Assembly (NCBI RefSeq): GCF_001457815.1
Contig: NZ_LN898215.1
Span: 1 to 64,000, forward strand
Direction: 5' to 3'
From: Vitreoscilla massiliensis
GTDB lineage: Bacteria; Pseudomonadota; Gammaproteobacteria; Burkholderiales; Neisseriaceae
DNA: 64,000 nucleotides
The notes below the pieces were generated by a model. It worked only from the letters and a program-made list of their open reading frames with translations. It was not told where the DNA came from and searched no databases. The position numbers were made by a program, and so were the translations under genes. Shown in pieces: positions 20,306 through 29,124 of this stretch (the stretch's first letter is position 1; every line of letters starts with the position of its first letter).

Positions 20306-22018
20306 TCAATAAAACAACTGTAAATGTTCCATCACCGGGCCCAATACCAAGACTGGGATGTAAGTCAGGGCGGTAAACACCACGATGACAATGACCAATA
20401 ACAGGGCAAACAACAGGCCGTGGGTAGGAAAACTGGCTGATATTTGCATTTGGCGTTTTTTCACCGCCATCGCGCCGGCCACAGCCAATACCGGCAAAAT
20501 CACCCCAAAGCGACCGACCAACATCGCGATGGCGAGCAGGTAATTAAAAAACGGCGTGTTGGCACCCAAGCCGGCAAAGGCGCTGCCATTGTTGTTGGCG
20601 GCTGAGGTAAACGCGTACAAGAATTGGCTCAGGCCGTGAGGGCCGGGATTGGACAAACTGGCGATGGCGCTGCTACTGAAGGTGGCGCTGGCCGTGCCCA
20701 ATAACACCAAGCTCGGCACCACCAACATGGCGATGGCAACGGCTTTCATTTCCTTGGCCTCAATTTTCTTGCCCAAGTATTCTGGCGTGCGGCCCACCAT
20801 CAAACCGGCGAGGAACACCGTCAAAATCACCAACACCAACATGCCGTACAAACCCGAGCCCACGCCGCCAAACACCACTTCACCGGTTTGCATCAAAAAC
20901 ATCGGCACCAAGCCACCCATAGGCAACAGCGAGTCGTGCATATTGTTGACCGCACCACAAGATGCGGCCGTGGTCACCGCGCTGAACAGCACCGAAGCGG
21001 CGATGCCAAAGCGGCTTTCCTTGCCTTCCCAATTGCCGTTGCCGCTCAATGTTTGGCCATGGCTGCTGAGCACCTCGCTTATGGCCGGATTGTGGCGGTA
21101 TTCAAATTGGCACAAAGCCACCACCGCCAACACAAACAACACACTCATCACCGCATAAATCGTCCAACCTTGGCGCGCATCACCGACCATGTGGCCAAAG
21201 CAAAAACACAAGGCCGCAGGGATGATCAGCACCAACAGCATTTGCAGGAAATTGGTCAGGTAAGTGGGATTGGAATATGGGTGGGCCGAATTGGCATTGA
21301 AAAAGCCACCGCCATTGGTGCCGAGCATTTTAATCACCTCTTGTGAGGCGTTTGGCCCCATCGGCAACAGGCCGGCTTGGCCTTCCAAACTGGTGTAAGG
21401 CACATATGCGGCGAAGTTTTGGATGCTGCCTTGCGCCACAAACACCAAGGCCACCACCACCGCGATGGGCAATAATAAATGCACGCACACGCGCACCAAA
21501 TCGACCCAAAAATTGCCAACATCGCTGTTTTGGTGGTTGGCCAAACCGCGAATGAGAGCAAACACCACGGCGACACCGGTGGCGGCAGACACAAAGTTTT
21601 GCACCGCCAAACCGAGCATTTGCGTCAAATACGACATCGTGGTTTCACCGGCATAGCCTTGCCAATTGGTGTTGGCGACAAAGCTGACGGCGGTATTGAG
21701 CGCCGAATCGAAACTCGGTGCGCCATGGCCTTGCGGATTCAGCGGTAACCACCCTTGCAACAATTGCAAGGCCACCACAAAAAAGATGCCCAGCAGATTG
21801 AATAAGAGCAGCGCCCACGCATATTGCTGCCAATTCATGCCTTGCGCGGGATTCACACCGGCGAGGCGGTAAATGCCGCGTTCTAATGGGCTGAGTAGCG
21901 GTGTGCGCGGTAATTTTTGTGGCTGCGCCACCGCAAACACATAGCGCCCTAACGGATAAGCCAACAGCGTCAACACCAACATGAACACTGAGAGCAGCAA
22001 ATAGGCATCGTTGACCAT
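20306..22018 (-). CDS. kdpA: KdpA potassium-binding channel subunit
   Basis: 570 aa membrane protein (E. coli 557). The four selectivity-filter repeats can be seen: SFVANTNWQGYAGE, MLGTNGGGFFNANSAHPYSNP (shown in part), AASCGAVNNMHDS and FTSAANNNGSAFAGL. It forms the K+ entry pore of the KdpFABC complex in the inner membrane. It begins directly after the kdpF stop (TAA followed at once by ATG) and is followed by a small ORF and then kdpB. Confidence 0.97.
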   Translation of the reverse strand: MVNDAYLLLSVFMLVLTLLAYPLGRYVFAVAQPQKLPRTPLLSPLERGIYRLAGVNPAQGMNWQQYAWALLLFNLLGIFFVVALQLLQGWLPLNPQGHGAPSFDSALNTAVSFVANTNWQGYAGETTMSYLTQMLGLAVQNFVSAATGVAVVFALIRGLANHQNSDVGNFWVDLVRVCVHLLLPIAVVVALVFVAQGSIQNFAAYVPYTSLEGQAGLLPMGPNASQEVIKMLGTNGGGFFNANSAHPYSNPTYLTNFLQMLLVLIIPAALCFCFGHMVGDARQGWTIYAVMSVLFVLAVVALCQFEYRHNPAISEVLSSHGQTLSGNGNWEGKESRFGIAASVLFSAVTTAASCGAVNNMHDSLLPMGGLVPMFLMQTGEVVFGGVGSGLYGMLVLVILTVFLAGLMVGRTPEYLGKKIEAKEMKAVAIAMLVVPSLVLLGTASATFSSSAIASLSNPGPHGLSQFLYAFTSAANNNGSAFAGLGANTPFFNYLLAIAMLVGRFGVILPVLAVAGAMAVKKRQMQISASFPTHGLLFALLLVIVIVVFTALTYIPVLVLGPVMEHLQLFY

Positions 22019-22099
22019 TTAAAATGCCTCCGTATGCAACAACACATGAATCAGATACGCAAAACTGCCGCACAAAAAGGCTGCAAATAAAACCAACAT
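22019..22099 (-). CDS. kdpF: KdpF small subunit
   Basis: 26 aa: a single membrane helix (MLVLFAAFLCGSFAYLIHVL) ending in HTEAF, which matches the NAEAF end of E. coli KdpF. Its stop codon touches the kdpA start, and AAGGTGG precedes its ATG. KdpF stabilises the KdpFABC complex in the membrane. It is the first gene of the operon and too short for most gene finders. Confidence 0.92.
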   Translation of the reverse strand: MLVLFAAFLCGSFAYLIHVLLHTEAF

Positions 22100-22236
22100 C
22101 GCGTCCACCTTAGTCGATTGAAGATGGGCAGATTGTAGAAAAGGCGGTATATAAAATTTATCAATATTTGTGGGTGGCCACAGGGCAGTGCTTCAGTGCA
22201 CGAGAAGACTTGTTTGATAAGGCATAGGGTGATGAG

Positions 22237-22272
22237 GCGGCCTGTAAGTGGTTTAGCAAGGTTTACAGGCCG
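22237..22272. repeat. DUS-like inverted pair between divergent genes
   Basis: GGCGGCCTGTAA, a loop of about 13 bp, TTTACAGGCCGCT. It lies between the start of the kdp operon and a divergent lipoprotein gene, so here it cannot serve as a terminator for a gene end. Confidence 0.8.
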
Positions 22273-22383
22273 CTTTTGTAGCGGTGTTGCTAGTCATGGT
22301 GATAAATGATTTAGCAGCAAAGGTTTAAGGTATGTGTGAGTGCTGTGTTACAGTCTGGTCGTGTTGATGGACTAAGGGGAAGG

Positions 22384-22668
22384 ATGATGGGGATGCGGGT
22401 GGCAGTGCTGGTAGGAGTGTTGATGTTACAGGCCGCTTGTGCGAGCGAAGATGAGGCGGCGAGCACAGACTTGAGCGCGGATTGCCAAGCGGCATACGAG
22501 GTCTACCTTAAGCAAGTGGATGCCTTGCCGGCAGAAGAGGTGAAGCAAATCACCGCCACCACTGGCATGAGTGTGGACGAGGCCAAGAAAATCAGCCGAC
22601 AAATGTATGCCGACATGAGCGATGCCGACTGTCGCGATGTGCAAGCCTCGATGGCGGCTGAGCAATGA
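22384..22668 (+). CDS. Small putative lipoprotein
   Basis: 94 aa, function unknown. The signal sequence MMGMRVAVLVGVLMLQAAC suggests a lipoprotein with Cys19; the lipobox LQAAC has Gln at -3, which is poor. Those five residues are spelled exactly by a DUS-like word (TTACAGGCCGCTTGT). The mature part is short, acidic and helical, with two Cys (DCQAAYEVYLKQVDAL and DADCRDVQ) that may form a disulfide. ATG 22384 is chosen because AAGGGGAAGG lies just before it; an in-frame GTG at 22336 has no support. Confidence 0.65.
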   Translation: MMGMRVAVLVGVLMLQAACASEDEAASTDLSADCQAAYEVYLKQVDALPAEEVKQITATTGMSVDEAKKISRQMYADMSDADCRDVQASMAAEQ

Positions 22669-22749
22669 GTGTTGTTGGGAGAGGCAAATGGTTAAACCCA
22701 GCGTTATGGTGGGTTTAACAGGTATTTCTGTGATGCAGATGCTGAGAAT

Positions 22750-22790
22750 AAGCGGCCTGTAAGCCTGCTATACAAGGTTTACAGGCCGCA
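22750..22790. repeat. DUS-like inverted pair between convergent genes
   Basis: AAGCGGCCTGTAA, a loop of about 15 bp, GTTTACAGGCCGCA. It is followed by a segment that has a second copy near 46.3 kb. Confidence 0.85.
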
Positions 22791-22862
22791 TTGATGCTTG
22801 GGACAGCTTGTTGCGACTGGACAATTAGAGTCGGTCTATTAATGTGCCCAAAAAATAAAAAA

Positions 22863-22884
22863 AGAGGCTGCTATCGCAGCCTCT
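22863..22884 (-). terminator. Terminator of the VOC gene
   Basis: On the minus strand AGAGGCTGC, a 4-nt loop and GCAGCCTCT are followed by a long T run interrupted by one A. A near copy lies at 46397-46418. Confidence 0.9.
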
Positions 22885-22911
22885 GCAAGCCGTAGCCGTA
22901 GAAGGGGTGGC

Positions 22912-23469
22912 TTAGGCTTTGCTTTCGTCCAATTCGTCCGCGTGCAAGAAATGGGTGTGGTGCGGGGCGCGTTTGGTGGTGTCCCATTGCTCCAACATTT
23001 CGACTTTCATTTCCTCGGTGATGCGGGCGATTTTTTCGGCGGCTTTTTCATCGTCGTAAGCCAATTCGATGCGGTGGCCATTTGGATCGAAGAAGTAGAT
23101 GGAATGGAAGATGCCGTGATTGGTGATGCCGAGCACGTCCACGCCTTTGCTTTCCAAGTGCGCTTTCGCTGCTTCCAAAGTTGGACGGTCTTTCACTTTC
23201 ATCGCCAAGTGTTGCACCCATTTCGGTGTGTTTTCATCGCGGCCCATGTCTGGCTGCGTCGGCAATTCAAAAAACGCCAACACATTGCCCATGCCCGCAT
23301 CCAAGAAGATGTGCATATACGGGTCAAACGCTTTGGTTGATGGCACATGGTCTTCGGCAAACGCCAAAATAAAATCCATGCCCAACATTTCTTTGTACCA
23401 CGCCACGGTTTCTTTGGCGTTTTTGCAGCGGTAAGCGACGTGGTGTATTTTTTCGATTTGGAAATCCAT
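22912..23469 (-). CDS. VOC-family protein, possible ring-cleaving dioxygenase
   Basis: 185 aa with two babbb modules: IHHVAYRCKNAKETVAWY (residues 8-25) and WVQHLAMKVKDRPTLEAAKA (84-103), ending in FFDPNGHRIELAYD. His10, His87 and Glu135 are placed like the 2-His-1-carboxylate metal site of the vicinal oxygen chelate fold. Its position directly upstream of fumarylacetoacetase, opposite an FAD hydroxylase and its DUF2783 partner, suggests a role in aromatic ring cleavage or isomerisation. It could also be a glyoxalase-like accessory protein. A diverged fragment of its 3' end recurs at about 46440-46500. Confidence 0.75.
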   Translation of the reverse strand: MDFQIEKIHHVAYRCKNAKETVAWYKEMLGMDFILAFAEDHVPSTKAFDPYMHIFLDAGMGNVLAFFELPTQPDMGRDENTPKWVQHLAMKVKDRPTLEAAKAHLESKGVDVLGITNHGIFHSIYFFDPNGHRIELAYDDEKAAEKIARITEEMKVEMLEQWDTTKRAPHHTHFLHADELDESKA

Positions 23470-23489
23470 GAAATTCTCCTTTGCTTTTC

Positions 23490-23521
23490 ATGCGGCCTGT
23501 AAACGCTTTACAGGCCGCTTA
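23490..23521. repeat. DUS-like inverted pair
   Basis: ATGCGGCCTGTAAA and TTTACAGGCCGCTTAT lie between fumarylacetoacetase and the VOC gene, both on the minus strand. If it acts as a terminator it would attenuate the VOC gene. Confidence 0.85.
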
Positions 23522-23541
23522 TGTTTATTGGGAACGGGGGC

Positions 23542-24810
23542 TTAGTCTTGTTGCCAAGCAAACGTCTTCGCTGGCAAAACCGTGCCGCGCACTTCACCAA
23601 AGCCGATGCGCAAACCGTCTTGTTCACAATGGCCACGCATGATTAAGGTGTCGCCGTCTTGCAAGAAGCCGCGTTGTTCGCCATTGACCAAGGTCAAAGG
23701 CTCGGTGGTGTTCCATGTCAATTCAAGCAAGCTGCCGCGCGAGTCTTTGTCTGGACCAGAAATCGTGCCCGAACCCATCAAATCACCGACGCGCACATTG
23801 CAACCGGCGATGGTGTGGTGGGTGAGCTGTTGCATCATGCTCCAATACATGTATTTGAAATTGGTATTGGAAATCACGGTTTCGCTGCCGTCGGCGGCAA
23901 TGGCCACTTGCAGTTTGATGTCGTAATTGTTGGGGGTGTTTTCACGCAAATACGGCAACGGTTGTGGCTCTTGCACTGGAGAGGCGCAGCGGAATGGCTC
24001 TAAGGCTTCCAAAGTCACCACCCACGGGCTGATGGACGTACCGAAGGTTTTGGAATTGAACGGGCCTAAAGGCACGTATTCCCATTGTTGGATGTCGCGC
24101 GCTGACCAGTCGTTAAGCAAAACCATGCCGAAGATGTGGTTTTCGGCTTCTTCAATTGCAATCGGTTCGCCCAAAGCCGTGGCTTTGCCGACGATGAAAC
24201 CGGTTTCCAATTCAAAGTCGAGTTTGCGACAGGCTGAGAACACTGGGCGCTCTTCGTTAGGCAATTTGATTTGGCCGCTAGGGCGCACCAAATCGGTGCC
24301 GCTGACCACCACTGAGCTGGCGCGGCCGTTGTAACCGATTGGCAACTCGCTCCAGTTTTGCATCAATGCATTTTTTGGATCGCGGAACATGCAGCCGACG
24401 TTGTAAGCGTGTTCTTTCGAGGAATAAAAGTCGGTATAACCGGGCACTTCTATCGGCAATAACATCGCCACATCGGCCTGTAAATAAAAAGCCTTAGCAC
24501 GCAAATCAGCATTGTCACGCAATTCGGCGCAGTCGGCTGACAGCAATTGCTGCAAGCGCGCACGCACTTGTTGCCACACTGGACGGCCCAAGGCGATAAA
24601 GGCATTTAAGCTTGCTTGGTTAAACACAGGCTCTGAGCCGGCCTGTAACACACCAGCAGCTTCCAAAGCGGCCAAATCCAAGACTTGTTCACCGATGGCG
24701 ACACCGACACGGGCGGCTGCGCCTTGTGGTTGGAACACGCCATAAGGCAGGTTTTGCAGTGGAAAATCGCTGTCTGGCGCCACGGCGATGAATGATTGCG
24801 TTAATGACAT
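23542..24810 (-). CDS. fahA: Fumarylacetoacetase
   Basis: 422 aa, full family length. An N-terminal FAA_hydrolase_N domain is followed by the catalytic domain; YTDFYSSKEHAYNVGCMFR (125-143) contains Asp127 and His134, equivalent to the catalytic Asp126/His133 of mouse FAH. GTISGPDKDSRGSLLELTW is also typical. It splits fumarylacetoacetate into fumarate and acetoacetate, the last step of homogentisate degradation. It is transcribed with the VOC gene, away from an IclR regulator across a 434-bp control region. Two imperfect DUS-like words lie inside (about 24474 and 24641). Confidence 0.95.
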   Translation of the reverse strand: MSLTQSFIAVAPDSDFPLQNLPYGVFQPQGAAARVGVAIGEQVLDLAALEAAGVLQAGSEPVFNQASLNAFIALGRPVWQQVRARLQQLLSADCAELRDNADLRAKAFYLQADVAMLLPIEVPGYTDFYSSKEHAYNVGCMFRDPKNALMQNWSELPIGYNGRASSVVVSGTDLVRPSGQIKLPNEERPVFSACRKLDFELETGFIVGKATALGEPIAIEEAENHIFGMVLLNDWSARDIQQWEYVPLGPFNSKTFGTSISPWVVTLEALEPFRCASPVQEPQPLPYLRENTPNNYDIKLQVAIAADGSETVISNTNFKYMYWSMMQQLTHHTIAGCNVRVGDLMGSGTISGPDKDSRGSLLELTWNTTEPLTLVNGEQRGFLQDGDTLIMRGHCEQDGLRIGFGEVRGTVLPAKTFAWQQD

Positions 24811-24895
24811 CTGATCTCACTCCTTGTTAGTTTTGATCCATAGCAATTTATTGCCATCTTAATATTTACAAATAAAATGTATTTCGAGAGATTTT

Positions 24896-24924
24896 GAATT
24901 TATTGGAATTTTTCCGATAAATTC
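24896..24924. promoter_or_regulatory. Inverted repeat, candidate IclR operator 1
   Basis: GAATTTATTGG and CCGATAAATTC, 11-bp arms with one mismatch around a 7-bp centre, about 90 bp before the fahA start. Confidence 0.5.
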
Positions 24925-24943
24925 GTTTATTATTAGCTATTAA

Positions 24944-24965
24944 ATATCTGAATTTAATCAGATAT
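24944..24965. promoter_or_regulatory. Inverted repeat, candidate IclR operator 2
   Basis: Perfect 8-bp arms ATATCTGA and TCAGATAT around ATTTAA lie in the same divergent region. IclR-type proteins bind such short palindromes. Confidence 0.5.
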
Positions 24966-25244
24966 AAATGTAAAAATTCAAGGCGCTTCAGAATTGCGCT
25001 TGCTTTTTATGATTTGAGCCATTATATTCGGTTTCAAGAATTACGCAAACAGTAATTTGATTACGGATAGCGTAATTTACAAATTGAACCCACACAATAA
25101 CAACAACATACAAAGCTGAATCCAGAAGAAGAGGAGCATGCCACCATGACAGTCTTATAGTAAGCCAGCCATCCATGCGCAAGTGATTGCGGATAAACCT
25201 CTGTTCTCTATTACAATCATGTCTGCTAACAAAAAGGGAATGAA

Positions 25245-26003
25245 ATGGAAAAACAGTCCAACGGTGTTCAATCTTTGGAAGTGGGTTTATCGGTATTGAA
25301 CGTGTTGATTGAGGCGGGGGAGGCGTTGATGCTCAAAGAAGTGGCTGCGGCCGCCGACATGCATCCTGCCAAAGCCCATCGCTATTTGGTCAGCCTGGTC
25401 AAATATCACTATGCCAAACAACAAGAAGATGGGCGTTACAGCCTAGGTGATAAAGCATTGGCCATGGGCTTGGCCGCTACCCGACGCACCGATTACCTGC
25501 AAATCGCACAGCCTTGGTTGCAACAATTGCACAAAGAAGTGGGTGAGTATTTACAGGTCGCACGTTGGACGGCTTTGGGTCCTTTAATCGTACAGTTCTT
25601 AGACAATGAATTTGGCATTCCCATCAGCGCCAAAGTGGGCGCGGTGATGCCGATGATGCGTTCGGCCACCGGTCGGGTGTTTGCCAGTTATCTGCCGGAA
25701 ACCGTGGTCAAACCATTGGTGGAAAAAGCCGATAAAGAACACAGCCACCTGACATGGCAAGAATTTGTACCGCAAAAACAGCAAATTTTGCAGCAAGAAA
25801 TGTGTGTAATCGAAGGTGAGATGATGGCAGGGATTAACGCCATTGCCGCACCGGTGTTCGATGCCAATAATGATGTGGCGTTTGTGGTGACCTGTTTGGG
25901 CGCTGCCGACAAAATTGATGCCCATCCGACTGGCCAACACGTGCAAGCCGTCTTACAGGCCGCTCGCACCATTTCCGCACATTTGGGCCAACACCGCAGC
26001 TAA
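25245..26003 (+). CDS. IclR family transcriptional regulator
   Basis: 252 aa. The N-terminal winged helix (about 8-70: SLEVGLSVLNVLIEAGEALML, shown as start, then AADMHPAKAHRYLVSLVKYH) is followed by the IclR effector domain (80-250). It is divergent from fahA and cotranscribed with an MFS transporter and hydroxylase genes, the place held by HmgR-type regulators in homogentisate and hydroxyphenylacetate clusters. The likely role is control of both arms by a pathway intermediate. Ribosome site GGGAATGAA precedes the ATG. VLQAAR near the end is coded by a DUS-like word (25950). Confidence 0.88.
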   Translation: MEKQSNGVQSLEVGLSVLNVLIEAGEALMLKEVAAAADMHPAKAHRYLVSLVKYHYAKQQEDGRYSLGDKALAMGLAATRRTDYLQIAQPWLQQLHKEVGEYLQVARWTALGPLIVQFLDNEFGIPISAKVGAVMPMMRSATGRVFASYLPETVVKPLVEKADKEHSHLTWQEFVPQKQQILQQEMCVIEGEMMAGINAIAAPVFDANNDVAFVVTCLGAADKIDAHPTGQHVQAVLQAARTISAHLGQHRS

Positions 26004-26045
26004 ACCGTCCATCCTGATACTACGGAACATTGGTCAGGACAGACT

Positions 26046-27374
26046 ATGCAACAACAAAAATTTTTCTACGGCTGGTGGGTGGTACTGGCATTGATGCTGG
26101 TCACCGGCACCTCATTGGCCTTGGTCGTGAGCACGTTTAACATTTATTTGAATCCCGTCAGCGAGGCTTTGGGCATCTCCAAAACCCAATTCGCGCTGTG
26201 TTCTACCATCATCAATTTGGCGGTATTGGTGGCGGCGCCGAAACTGGGCGCGCTGCTGCAAAAAGACACCCGCAAAGTGTTATTGCTGTGTTTGCTCGGT
26301 TTTTACGCTGCTTATGCCGCGTTTGCATGGGTGAGCAATTTGGCCACTTTGTATGTGGTGGCAGCGGTGTTTGGCTTGTTTTCCGCCGGTTCTACCGTGG
26401 TGCCGACCAGCATCTTGGTCAACCGCTGGTTTGTGGCGCGCAAAGGCTTGGCCATGAGCATCGCCTTGTCAGGCAGCGCCTTGACCGGCATGGTGTTGGC
26501 CAAATCCATCTCTTACTTTATCCAAACCGACGGTTATGGCGTGGCCTATCAAACCATAGCGGCCTGTAGCCTGATTTTTTCGGTCTTGCTCATCGTTCTC
26601 ATCATCCGCAACCGCCCCGAAGACAAAGGTTTGCAAGCCTTGGGTGCGGACAATACCGCCAGTGCGAACAGCAGCGTGCACAACAGCTTGGCCTTGGTGA
26701 ACTTGTCACCCAAAGAATTGCGCAATAAGCCGTTTCATTGGGCGATGTTAGTGGGCGCGTTTTTGGCCGGTTTGGTTGGCGGCGGCATCGTCATGCAATT
26801 GCCGGTGTTTTTACAAGACACGTTTGACAGCGATAGCGTCAAATTGTCGTCTACCTTGCTCGCCACCAGCTTGGGCGTGATGATCTTCGCCAAAATTTTA
26901 TTGGGCTGGTTGTACGATCGCATTGGCACGCAACGCGCCACTTTGGTGGTGACCTTGTCCATCATCGCCACTTGTACACCGTTTTTCTTGATTCCGTTGT
27001 TGCCGAACATGGCTTGGCAATTGGGCTTGATGGGCGTGGTGTGTTGGGGTTTGGGCAATTGCGTCGGCACGGTGACACCATCGGTGATGGCAGCCAAGAC
27101 GTATGGCAACGAATATTACGGCCAGATTTATGGCAATTTGCACCGCACCCAATACTTGGGCATCGGTTTGGGCGCGCCGCTCATCGCCAAATTGGTGGAT
27201 TTAAACCACGGCTCTTGGAGCGTGGTGTGGCTGGGCGCTGGCGTGTTAATTGTGGTGATGTTGGCGGTGTATTTGTTTGCCATCAAAGCCAGCCAACCAT
27301 ATCGCCAAGCCGCAGTGATTACAGAACAAGCAGACAAGGCTAACAGCGGCCTGAACGCCGCTGCGGCCAAATAA
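26046..27374 (+). CDS. MFS transporter of the aromatic cluster
   Basis: 442 aa with about 12 membrane segments. The N-terminus FYGWWVVLALMLVTG and the segment VPTSILVNRWFVARKGLAMS resemble the OFA/monocarboxylate branch of the major facilitator superfamily. From context it probably imports an aromatic acid such as a hydroxyphenylacetate, but substrate prediction from sequence alone is not possible. It lies 42 bp after the IclR gene and 37 bp before the hydroxylase gene, in one operon. A single near-DUS word (AGCGGCCTGTAG) is coding at about 26559. Confidence 0.85.
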   Translation: MQQQKFFYGWWVVLALMLVTGTSLALVVSTFNIYLNPVSEALGISKTQFALCSTIINLAVLVAAPKLGALLQKDTRKVLLLCLLGFYAAYAAFAWVSNLATLYVVAAVFGLFSAGSTVVPTSILVNRWFVARKGLAMSIALSGSALTGMVLAKSISYFIQTDGYGVAYQTIAACSLIFSVLLIVLIIRNRPEDKGLQALGADNTASANSSVHNSLALVNLSPKELRNKPFHWAMLVGAFLAGLVGGGIVMQLPVFLQDTFDSDSVKLSSTLLATSLGVMIFAKILLGWLYDRIGTQRATLVVTLSIIATCTPFFLIPLLPNMAWQLGLMGVVCWGLGNCVGTVTPSVMAAKTYGNEYYGQIYGNLHRTQYLGIGLGAPLIAKLVDLNHGSWSVVWLGAGVLIVVMLAVYLFAIKASQPYRQAAVITEQADKANSGLNAAAAK

Positions 27375-27411
27375 AACTGCACCTCAAAACATGATTGAAT
27401 TGGAGAGAAAA

Positions 27412-29109
27412 ATGCATCAACCCGACATCCAAGCCCGTGCTTCTTTGTATTTCCCATACCAAGTGTATCCGTACTTCGCCAGCAAAGAGGCCACTCGCGC
27501 CGCTGCCGATACCGTGACCATCGTCGGTGCCGGCCCCATAGGCATGACCTTGGCCTTGAGCTTGGCCAATATGGGCATCAAATCGGTGATTTTGACGGCC
27601 GAACAGCAATTGTCTGCCGGCAGCCGCGCCATTGTGTATACCAAGCGCTCGATGGAAATCATGCAACACATCGGCATCGCCGCACCGTTGTTGCAAAAAG
27701 CCTATCCGTGGACGGCAGGCAATTCTATCTACAAAGGCAAAGTGTGTTTCCGCATGGACGCACCTGTGGGTGAGCACGACCAGTTTTACCCACTGAACAA
27801 TTTGCAACAAAACTACTTGGAAGAATTGTTTGTCAACGCCATCGCCGCCAATCCATTGATCGAAATGCGTTGGGGCAATAAAGTCGTTGGCGCTTTGCAA
27901 AGCGATGAGGAAGTGGTGTTGACGGTAGACACGCCCGAAGGCGAATACCAACACACCTCTGCGTGGGTGGTGGCTGCCGATGGTGGCCGTTCGCCAATCC
28001 GCGAAGGCATGGGCTTGTGGATGGAAGGCGACAATTACGAAGGCCGTTTTGTCATTGCCGACATCCGCATCAAGCTGCCTTACCCAACCGAGCGTTTGGC
28101 GTATTTCTCTCCCGATTGGAACCCTGGCAACACCATTTTGATGCACCGCCAACCTGACGACATTTGGCGCTTTGATTACCAATTGTCGACCGATGTCACC
28201 CCAGAAGAAGCGTTGAAACCAGAAAATCTGTGCAAAGCGGTGCAAGACCAATTGGACATGATTGGTTTCGGTGATTTGGAATGGGAAATGGACTGGAGCA
28301 CCGTCTATTCAGCGCGCGCCTTGACCTTGGCCGATTATGTGCACGGTCGCATCATTTTCGCAGGCGATGCTGCGCATTTGTTGCCGATTTTTGGTGTGCG
28401 CGGTGCCAATACCGGCTTCCAAGACGCGATGGATTTGGGCTGGAAATTGGCCGGCGTGTTGCAAGGTTGGGCCAAACCCGAAGCCTTGCAAACCTACAGC
28501 GGCGACCGTGTTGGTGCGGCGCGTGAAATCATCGGTGAAGCAGGCAAATCGACGCGCTTTATGGCGCCGCCGTCTACAGGCTTCCGCTTATTGCGCAATG
28601 CGGTGTTGTCGCTGTCGTTGGAACACGAATTCGTGCGTCCTTTATACCACTGGCGCACCTCGCGTCCACACGCTTACACCAAATCAGCGTGGAACAGTGT
28701 CAACGACGACAATGCCGTGATGCCTCAAGATTCGGAAAACGGTGCCTTGCTGCCTAACTTCAAATTTGCCAATGGCAGCTATTTAAACGACTACTTAACA
28801 GGCAAGTTCAGCGTGGTGGTGTTTGGTGACCAAATTCCTGCTGTTATCAGCAGCGAAGTGGCCGCGCTTCAAGCCGCTGGCGTACCGATGCAGATTATTG
28901 CCGTGTCTGAATCTGAGACTGTGGCTGGTGCCGATGTGAGCTTACAGGCCGCATCTGCTGCCGTGCAACAGCGCTTCCAATTGCAAGCGCAAGAAGTGTA
29001 TTTGGTGCGCCCAGACCAACATGTGTGCGGCCGTTGGTTGCAATACCGTGACCATGCCATCAGCGCTTGTTTAAACCCACTGTTGACCGCTGCCGTGGCC
29101 GCGGCCTAA
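27412..29109 (+). CDS. FAD-dependent aromatic hydroxylase (MhaA-like)
   Basis: 565 aa, class A flavoprotein monooxygenase. GAGPIG (39-44) binds the FAD ADP moiety; the second flavin motif is seen as FAGDAAHLLPIFGVRGANTG. The family includes MhpA and the 3-hydroxyphenylacetate 6-hydroxylase MhaA, which works with a small partner MhaB. The next gene encodes a DUF2783 protein, which favours the MhaAB reading, with homogentisate as product. ATG 27412 is chosen over an in-frame ATG at 27391 because GGAGAG (27402-27407) lies between them. DUS-like word at about 28940 is coding (LQAA). Confidence 0.85.
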   Translation: MHQPDIQARASLYFPYQVYPYFASKEATRAAADTVTIVGAGPIGMTLALSLANMGIKSVILTAEQQLSAGSRAIVYTKRSMEIMQHIGIAAPLLQKAYPWTAGNSIYKGKVCFRMDAPVGEHDQFYPLNNLQQNYLEELFVNAIAANPLIEMRWGNKVVGALQSDEEVVLTVDTPEGEYQHTSAWVVAADGGRSPIREGMGLWMEGDNYEGRFVIADIRIKLPYPTERLAYFSPDWNPGNTILMHRQPDDIWRFDYQLSTDVTPEEALKPENLCKAVQDQLDMIGFGDLEWEMDWSTVYSARALTLADYVHGRIIFAGDAAHLLPIFGVRGANTGFQDAMDLGWKLAGVLQGWAKPEALQTYSGDRVGAAREIIGEAGKSTRFMAPPSTGFRLLRNAVLSLSLEHEFVRPLYHWRTSRPHAYTKSAWNSVNDDNAVMPQDSENGALLPNFKFANGSYLNDYLTGKFSVVVFGDQIPAVISSEVAALQAAGVPMQIIAVSESETVAGADVSLQAASAAVQQRFQLQAQEVYLVRPDQHVCGRWLQYRDHAISACLNPLLTAAVAAA

Positions 29110-29124
29110 GAAAAGGAAACCCTC

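Larger units (their letters stand above)
24811..25244. other. Divergent control region of the aromatic cluster
   Basis: AT-rich region between fahA (minus) and the IclR gene (plus). It holds two inverted repeats listed separately and probably both promoters. A 65-codon open frame on the minus strand (24988-25182) has no ribosome site or recognisable features and is taken as chance. Confidence 0.7.

Noticed and set aside
27340..28251. A 303-codon open frame antisense to the hydroxylase gene
   Set aside because: It mirrors the codons of a well-supported flavoprotein gene, has no ribosome site and shows no domain. The same holds for long frames antisense to kdpD, the ribonuclease gene and murA.
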